Source: Siphonodentalium dalli (taxonomy: Eukaryota; Mollusca; Scaphopoda; Gadilida; Siphonodentaliidae). Taken from it: a stretch of 64,000 nt of DNA. Below are positions 57,230 through 64,000 of the stretch, piece by piece. The stretch covers positions 108,156,278 to 108,220,277 of the forward strand of contig CP136069.1 in NCBI GenBank assembly GCA_032622095.1, read 5' to 3'. Each line of letters begins with the position of its first letter. Positions within the stretch are counted from its first letter, which is position 1. The notes under the pieces were generated by a model that was not told where the DNA came from, made no database searches, and saw nothing but the letters and a program-made list of their open reading frames with translations. Both the position numbers and the translations under genes were made by a program.

Positions 57230-58343
57230 ACAGTTATCGCCCGCGATTGAGTGAGACACGGGGATTTGTCGCCCGCTCGAGACCTGGAATGTCACCCGAG
57301 GGCCGCCAGCCCGAGGGTGACATTCCATGGTCGAGAGCGGCGACAAATCCCCGTGTCTCACGAAAACAAGGGTGATAATTGTTTTGTTATCTGACAATGG
57401 GGTACACACGAACCTCCTTAATAGCAGGCATAAATGCGCGCATATATTCTTTAATCCAGTTCGAAAAGTTAATTTTATGTTGGAATCATCGCTATTTAGA
57501 AAATAAAACATTCATAATCTGGATCAATTAACAGACCCGTCATTTGCGCAGATATTCTCCGGTCAGTTTGCTGGTTGCATTGTGGAAATCGGTTCACGGA
57601 AAGAGGAGTAAAGCAATTTCGTAAAGTAAAGCAAGTTGAGTAGCCATGCAGCGAAATGTTCGGTTTCGTTTCAAATGAGCGTTAAGACGCCGACAGACGT
57701 GTTAATTTCCAGAATGCTAAAATGTGGAACTAATACGTTGTAGTAGTGCAAAAAAGAAATTGACATCTTTCACAGATCGTTACGCAACATACGGGTATTC
57801 TCTGAAGTCTGATGAATTTATTGAAGAAAAGAAATAATCAATTGATAAACAGCAAAGAGTGGCTATTTGATCTAGTACATAAACGTAGTTGTAACGTATG
57901 TACATCGTATGTGCAATTGTCTGCAGCATACCAACTACATAAATTAGGTTTATCTATTTGTCCCACGGTCTTTATTATTGATATAAAAAGGTCCAATATG
58001 AATATTACACCTTATAACAGATATGTGTCTGTGATAACACCATTTATACATAGCGTGCTTTAATTGCAAATTAAAAAACACGCAATTATGCAAATTAGCA
58101 AACACCACAGTTCGCGGTTGTTATGAAACAGTGGGGTTTATAAAAACAGTGTTTTTCGAAATTATCAGAGAGCTGTCAGAGAATCTCTGCGCGGTGAGTT
58201 CTTCGTAGTTCTATGTTTACTGGTAACAGTTGAGCGGTCAATAACTGAGACAATGTTACCCTCGAGGGTAATATGGTGATTTATCGCCCGCCATGTGATG
58301 CACTCTCAGCCAATCAGAAGAGAGGAAAATGGGATGAAGGATA
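57230..58343. mobile_element. ~1.1-kb insertion with a large internal hairpin
   Basis: Absent from the paralogue, which reads straight from AATATT to TTATTTTAATAC. Ends approximate CAGTTATCGCCCGC and GGATAACAA, so only a short GTTATC/GATAAC terminal match is seen. The hairpin at 57251-57361 and a second ATCGCCCGCCATG / TACCCTCGAGGGTAA cluster near 58250-58295 characterise it. Superfamily unknown. Confidence 0.65.
57251..57361. repeat. Near-perfect 111-bp hairpin
   Basis: GTGAGACACGGGGATTTGTC ... GGAATGTCACCCGAGGGC pairs with its complement across a loop of about 7 bp (arms ~50 bp with few mismatches). GC-rich in AT-rich surroundings. Confidence 0.9.
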
Positions 58344-58744
58344 ACAATTTATTTTAATACACTGAGTGAGCAATTTTGAGAATTCAATAAAGTTTTGATC
58401 CGAAAGTTTGACAACATTTTCGATTTTCTCTTCAGTTACACGTCCCAACGTCACGCCAATTCAGCCCAATATTGTGGGCACGGGGATTGCCTGGATTAGT
58501 ACCCAAATAAATTATGTTGTTAAAGCGCATTGACAAATACATAATCTTGAGTATATTCTCCACACTATAATCGAAAAATACAAAGGAATGGACACACGAT
58601 TCAATCCAAATGGTTTATTTAAAAAACACTCCCGCCAAGAAACGCCCACTGATAACAAGCGCAGAATTTGTACCTGTGAACACGTGGTGTTGGAATGTGG
58701 GGCGCACAATGGGGACTGTCATTTATCATGGCTATAACTATTGC

Positions 58745-59205
58745 TGATGGGGTCATTGTCACAAAGCATCGATCACATTCGTAGCCAGCTTTTTAAATCG
58801 ATCACAAATGTAGCCAGCTTTTTTATGGTGATCACATTTGTAGCCAGCTTTTCATATTCATGCGAGCCTCAATGAACAAGATAAGGTTAAGCTCATTGTT
58901 CTGAGTTGATGGATGAAAAACAACTTGAATTTTAATTTGATATTAGTTCATCTAATACTCTAACGTTTATGATCAATGTCGTTAGAATGCTCGAATTATA
59001 TTCCAATATAAGTTAATAAACGAAGTCAGTTTTGGAGAATGACGTCGACATTTTAGTCACGAGCGCGATGACGTCATATCTCGCGCCATATAAAGCATGC
59101 AATTAGAAAAGCTGGCTCCGGTGAAAAGCTGGCTACATTTGTGATCGATTTAAAAAGCTGGCTACGAATGTGACCGGAGCCTTGTGACAATGACCCCATC
59201 GGCAT
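58745..59205. mobile_element. ~460-bp MITE with ~75-bp TIRs (AGCCAGCTTTT)
   Basis: GATGGGGTCATTGTCACAA at the left end and TTGTGACAATGACCCCATC at the right. Both followed inward by alternating GATCACA..TGTAGCCAGCTTTT units. Flanks TATAACTA / CATAACTA could be an imperfect 8-bp duplication. The paralogous site is empty. Confidence 0.8.
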
Positions 59206-60242
59206 AACTAATAGCCATTCGGTAATAAATAAATGACATTAATTGCAAATTCAAACATAATATATCTTAGATTTAGTGTTAGTATCAATTGACCATTTAT
59301 CGAGTGTTGCCATTGAACTTATTGATCAGCTGATGACGATGAAAACGTCTCGAACCTTGCCGATGTCAGCGCAACAATGATAAAATACTGTATAGCACAA
59401 ATGTGCATCGATCGGCCGTTTTGTTCTCTCGTTTGATTAATAAAATTATTATTCTCCGCGCATTAACACTGCCAAATACTCAAGTAAATTGGCCATATCA
59501 TGATGTGAAAAATCAAAGAAATGACATTGTATAACATTAGTTACTTTTATTTGAACACTGCGCAAATCAATTCCGAATAGTGCTGCATTTACCGCGAATT
59601 ACTCAAGTTATCGGCACTGTCTTGTCATTTTATATTGAATATGATTGCTCAAAATTTCACTAAGAGAAAGCACTTTTCTCGATCGTAAGATACAATGTAG
59701 GCACGAAAGAATTGTTTAATTTATTAATTGCACAAGATATGTGCGGTGCGAATGTATTGACTGCAATGTCAAGGTCAAAAACCGGTGCGTTGTAAATTGA
59801 AGTAAACAAAAAAACACGTGCGTTGTAATCGATGGCACAATGTTGACTAGTTTGGACTAATAATGCAGACAATTGTAACTGAATTTACACGTTACTATCC
59901 AAGAGTTGATAGGCCACTTGATGATTTATTTTAAGTTTCATTTCACCAAGTAGCCATTGCTTAAAACATTAATAAATCACCCAATTTCGTGATATGGTTT
60001 TCCGATAGAGAAATTGAAACTGAAAGTCACATTGATCTGTTGATAAAACAAAACTTACCTTTTGTTTGTTTATTACATTTATTGTTATAAAATATAAATA
60101 TAAAACCTACTAAATATTCACCATACTATCATGCTTGGGGAGGGGGATTCACAACTCTGAATTTTTGTTTACTCCCAGTCGATCCCCATCCATACAGATG
60201 AACATAATTTCATAAATCAAGAGCCACATAACATTTAGTAAT

Positions 60243-61139
60243 AAGAAAGACAATCTGTTTTAAATTGGTGTCTATAGGAAGTTTCAGTGTTCCTGCTTGA
60301 AGTCTCAAGCGCAAGGAAATGGCTACTTTTCTCCAGACAGGGCACCGGCTATGTGCTTCTCAAATACGGCACATTCCCCAAACCCCTAGCGGAAACACTG
60401 TACAAACCAATATATATGGTAAACGAGAGGCCGATCATGATCTGCTGATGCTTAGCCCATGCCTTCAACTATACCGACCATATCGGCGATTTAGAACTTA
60501 ATCCGTGTGCGCAACCTCTCAAATGAAAAATCCAGTCTCTTGTAATTAAACTGTTTGTATAGCATCTGTTAATTAAATTTAGAACAGAGCCATAATTTTT
60601 TTTAAATGTGCAGATCAAGATGTACAGTAATAAGCATCATGCAGGTTGGATTTTTCTCATAAAATTAATAAACATACAGGTACACTTATTTGGCACACAA
60701 GAGTAGGCACTTTGGTGGAGTCTGATGATGATGTTAGATGCTGACACTGCTAGTCCACAGGGTCAGTGTCTGGTTGTTCCCATAGCAGAGGAGTTATAAA
60801 TGGGTAAAGGACGTTTTGGATCATCTTAAAGTCATTTTGTACCATATTTTTCATATTTTTGGTAGTTTCGTACCACATTTTTGGTAGTTTCGTACCTTAT
60901 TGTTTTGTCGTTTCGTACCATGTAGGAAGTACAAAATAAAAAAAAGTAAGCAAACAATCCGGTATGAAACAACCAAAAACATATGGTATGAAACGACCAT
61001 GGTATCTGTTTGGCTTATGATTAAGTTCTGAAGTGCTCTTTGTGCCACTGTCAGGTGTACTCGATTACTACTCCAGCAATGTTCAGAATCCTATCCCACG
61101 ACACTGGTATGAAGCGTCTAGAAATTTGAATGACCAAAG
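60243..61139. other. Intron with family A fragment and GTTTCGTACC inverted repeats
   Basis: AAACGAGAGGCCGATCATGA + TCTGCTGATGCTTAGCCCAT at 60421-60462 is a decayed family A start. At 60830-61000 GGTAGTTTCGTACC / GTCGTTTCGTACC face GGTATGAAACGACC / GGTATGAAACAACC, a cluster of short inverted repeats. Confidence 0.6.
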
Positions 61140-61440
61140 CTACAACCTGTAGCCCGTCCAAGATGGCTGCTGGCGGCCACGTTTTATGGCCGAACAACCC
61201 CAAAATGACTCGTTCCCATCTACATGTCAATATTAACATCCATGACAAATTTCATGATGATCAGACGAGCAGTATGACCTGTAGCCCGCGCCAATGGATT
61301 GAATTTTGAAATCCAAAATGGCCACTGGCGGCCATGTTTTTTGGCCGAATGACCCCAAAATGACTCGTTCCCATCTACATGTCAATGTCAACATTCATGA
61401 CAAATTTCATAAAGATCAGACCAAAGGTATGGGATAGCTC
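61140..61440 (+). repeat. Two AAGATGGCYGCTGGCGGCC modules, 155-bp period
   Basis: TGGCGGCC at 61171 and 61326, with shared CCCCAAAATGACTCGTTCCC and CATGACAAATTTCAT. Related to the array at 25031-26860. Confidence 0.85.
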
Positions 61441-61806
61441 ATGTGCAGATGCAAATGGTTAATAATTTCTCAACTGGAATACAGAGTAATCAATCACAGT
61501 TTGACAGATACATAAACACATCTACAAGGCACCAGTTGTATCATTCAATAACACAGTGGGTGCTCAGTGGAGTAATCTTCTCTTAAAGACTTTCATAGTG
61601 CATGACAAACAGATGAGTTATAAAGGGTCATAACTCTGTTAAAATATATCGGATTAAACCCATATTCGAACTTGATCTGTATTTAGGGGTCAGAAATTCA
61701 TATACCAAATATGGTGTCGATCAGATGAAAAATATTTGAGTCACCCTGGCTTGGATGAATTATATTTAAAAACAAGAGTGGAAACAGGTGGAAAGGGTTA
61801 AATATA
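61441..61806 (+). repeat. Family A module, left part of an interrupted copy
   Basis: GGGTCATAACTCTGTTAAAA, CCCATATTCGAACTTGATCT; continues at 63246 after the pogo-like insertion. Confidence 0.75.
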
Positions 61807-63243
61807 CAGTGAAAACTGCAATTTACGACCACTGCCGTGACCGACCACCTGTCTTTTCCGACCAAATTCCTTTTGTACGGACACTTTTCGCTATATAAAC
61901 GACCTGCCGTGAGCGACCTCCTGTCTAACGCGACCACCGGTCGGTATATCGCGGCAAAAACATAAATATTTACTTGTTATGAATGACCAATTCCATCGAA
62001 AAAATATATAATTTGTGCACGAAAAAGTAAAACTTTAAATGCACAAACTTATGTACTTTTATTCCCCGTTCTGAACCCCCCGAGTCTGTCAGTGTTCGAT
62101 GCGCGTGAGGGTATTAGTTTCACATATCAATTAAGGTTACCGGATATTTAAAGAGGTGAGAATTGATGGCTGGTGATTAAGAATGTATGAATAGAAGACA
62201 CTTGAGGGTCATTTGGTAGATAAAAGGGTTTATGTAAGCAGTTAATTATGGAGTCACTTTGGCCTCGAGAATGGATTCATGTTTACATTTCGCAGACGCA
62301 CGGTCTGGAATTGTATTGTTTTACTTATAATCTACGGAAAGCTTAAAATCACCTCGGCTTGTATTACGTGGGCTTCTTCTACCTATATAGGTTCAAAGAC
62401 CGCATTGTCACAGTTATATCTGTACACTCTGTACCATGGCTGGGGAGACGTTTTTAACTGCATTATGTCCACTGAGACAGCCGTAGAAGAAAGACAATTA
62501 TCAGTGAAACCTGCAGCTCAACCAAAGTTAGACAAGTTCTTTCTTGTCAAGCAATAACATTGTGGCAAAATTATTAATGTGTGTGAATAGCTGACCAGTT
62601 TAATTGTGTTTATAATCAAAGGGGAAATACTCTATTTTTTAATGAATCTAATTCCCCCCCTGTTGTGTTCCCCAATCAGTTGCTAAGAAACAACCTTGAC
62701 CTTTGTCAAAATGTACTGGTGTTCTGACCACCAGCGGAAAAACCAGTTTTCTCTTGGAATATTTTATTGATTTCTCCCACTATACTTACCCAAATCATAG
62801 CTTGGATCGTTTGTTTGGGATTCATATTTATTAAACAAAAGATACAACAAAATGTTACATTAAATTAACTTGTTTCAATGTCAATTAGTGATTTTATTTC
62901 CAAAGTGTCTTCCTTCTGACGAAGTTCTGTCACGTGCCCGACGAGTTATCTGGTCAGCTGTTCTATCGTATTATTTTATTTAACATGCATATACCTGTAT
63001 AATACTCTGTTTTTGTTATTATTGTTGATATTAAGTATATCTTATTCAAGATTAAACATAAGTAAAACACATATAATCTCCATTATTTTCAACCAGTGGG
63101 TATCACTCATCAGATTCAGATACAACCATAGACACATCCTACACTGATACATAAATAGGTCAAACCCGTCGTCGCCGACCACTTGTCATGAACGACCATT
63201 TATCCTTGGCAAAATGGGTGGTCTCTCATAACAGGTTTCACTG
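61807..63243. mobile_element. pogo/Tigger-like DNA transposon, internally deleted
   Basis: Ends CAGTGAAAACTGCAATTTAC and, inverted, CAGTGAAACCTGTTATGAGA, followed by CGACCAC(C/T) motifs; TA on both sides (61805-61806, 63244-63245). The uninterrupted target is preserved at about 33971-33978. The CAGTGAAACCTxTxxTxxxxGACCACC style and TA duplication are typical of pogo-group elements. At 1437 bp it is too short for a full transposase. Confidence 0.8.
62279..62557 (+). pseudogene. Possible Tigger-type transposase C-terminal remnant
   Basis: The last ~30 codons (MSTETAVEERQLSVKPAAQP then KLDKFFLVKQ, stop) resemble the RQxxLxxFF tail that ends many pogo/Tigger transposases. The upstream part of this frame matches nothing I know. 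No DDE catalytic region is present. Confidence 0.35.
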
Positions 63244-63245
63244 TA

Positions 63246-63485
63246 CAATACCAAAATCCATACAGATGAAGAACGTGCTAAGAAAGACCTAGGTAAGAAC
63301 TTTGAGGCAGATCCGAAGAAAATTGTTTGACTTAGATGCATCACATAGCATTTGTGTGCAGGGTTAATTATTTTCTAAACAGATCAACCAATCGATACCA
63401 AAAACTATACAGGTGAGGGGTGTGTCATTATAAACCTACATATCAAATATGAACACAATCGGACAAAAAATACTTAGGTCCTAGA
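63246..63485 (+). repeat. Family A module, right part of the interrupted copy
   Basis: AATACCAAAATCCATACAG, AAGAACGTGCTAAGAAAGAC, ATCAACCAATCGATACC, aligning with 33977-34230. Confidence 0.75.
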
Positions 63486-63662
63486 TCTATGTATAACAAA
63501 AATCCAACATAAAACGTCTCAATCGGTACCGATTTCACCGAGTGTCTTTGCGACTGCAGCGTTCACTTTTTCATACAACAACAAATCGAACGTTAAAAGT
63601 TTCAATCGGTACCGATTTCACCGATTGACTTACCGACTGCGACGTAATGCGTTCACCCTTGG

Positions 63663-63710
<48 letters not shown>

Positions 63711-64000
63711 ATTTATTCAATTTTTCTATATATTATTTACATGTAGTATTGTATACATAACACAAAACATTTACTAATATAATACTACGAGATGGGGAGG
63801 GGTGGGGTCACTGGCACTCCAACTTTCTCTCTCTCTCTCTATCTATCTCTCTCTCTCTCTCTCTCTCTCGCTTAAATGAAAATATTTATATTCTAATTGT
63901 TCGGTGCTAGTGATTTTATATTAATTTCTAAATCTATTAGTTTAATAAAGATAAAGTTGAAAAGATTAAATATTCATAAGATATTAAAACTGTCCCGGGA
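63486..64000 (+). repeat. Short tandem pair and simple repeats
   Basis: AATCGGTACCGATTTCACCG at 63521 and again at 63604 (83-bp spacing; ATCGGTACCGAT is palindromic). A TA run plus poly-T at 63665-63707. A CT microsatellite at 63820-63870. Nothing else recognised to the end. Confidence 0.8.

Larger units (their letters stand above)
57140..60242 (-). mobile_element. Inverted paralogue of the 20651-24897 element interior
   Basis: Reverse complement of about 22262-24310, without the GGGGTCATCTC ends. It has one unit of the 476-bp repeat instead of two. It is interrupted by insertions at ~57230-58343 and ~58745-59205, whose empty sites are preserved in the other copy. Confidence 0.85.

Overview
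The window is animal nuclear DNA. It is AT-rich, intron-like and dominated by repeats. Recurrent modules such as 'AAAGGGCCATAACTC' with GGAC/GGACA runs, and 'AAGATGGCYGCTGGCGGCC', suggest a mollusc, most likely a bivalve (inference from repeat style, not proven). There is no bacterial or organellar gene content.

The only host gene I can support is a UBR5/hyd orthologue (HECT-type E3 ubiquitin ligase) on the minus strand. Four exons lie at 54582-54816, 46784-46995, 27034-27156 and 8605-8715. Each has an AG acceptor and a GT donor, their phases chain perfectly (235+212+123+111 bp = 227 codons), and they match in order the end of the UBA domain, the acidic/serine-rich linker and the first part of the RCC1-like beta-propeller of UBR5. 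The introns are 7.6, 19.6 and 18.3 kb. The gene starts beyond the right edge and continues beyond the left edge, so nearly everything else in the window is intronic mobile DNA.

Layout from left to right. 1-814: repeat tail and a decayed non-LTR reverse transcriptase. 1.1-4.74 kb: a Penelope-like composite with 1.1-kb inverted arms, TATA boxes, hammerhead-ribozyme-like motifs and a zinc-finger ORF. 5.15-6.41 kb: two Helitron-like elements, the first with a 122-bp tandem array. 6.4-8.26 kb: tRNA-derived SINEs around a 40-bp minisatellite with a 278-bp higher-order period. 8.6 kb: UBR5 exon. 8.9-15 kb: arrays of hairpin-ended modular elements. 12.02-22.96 kb: a 5.5-kb block present twice around a 100-N gap, probably an assembly duplication. 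20.65-24.9 kb: a TAA-flanked TIR element with an inverted paralogue at 57.1-60.2 kb. 25-26.9 kb: a repeat array broken by a hAT-like element. 27.0 kb: UBR5 exon. 29.3-33.6 kb: a giant palindrome carrying a cysteine-containing ORF and a TTAA-flanked MITE. 36.6-40.4 kb: further TIR elements. 40.4-43.6 kb: plain sequence. 43.6-45 kb: another modular element. 46.8 kb: UBR5 exon. 48.7-52.3 kb: a TIR element. 52.3-53.5 kb: a tandem array interrupted by a hairpin-ended element. 54.6 kb: UBR5 exon. 55.3-56.4 kb: a hAT element with a perfect 8-bp TSD. 57-60 kb: nested insertions. 61.8-63.2 kb: a pogo/Tigger-like element inserted into an older module.

No autonomous transposase is intact. The most interesting structural signal is a set of sequence-unrelated repeat families that share one architecture: a 5' start AAC(G/A)AGAGG, a perfect short hairpin, a terminal motif, ~100-150 bp internal modules, a GGAC-type microsatellite, and a 3' hairpin containing the inverted terminal motif.
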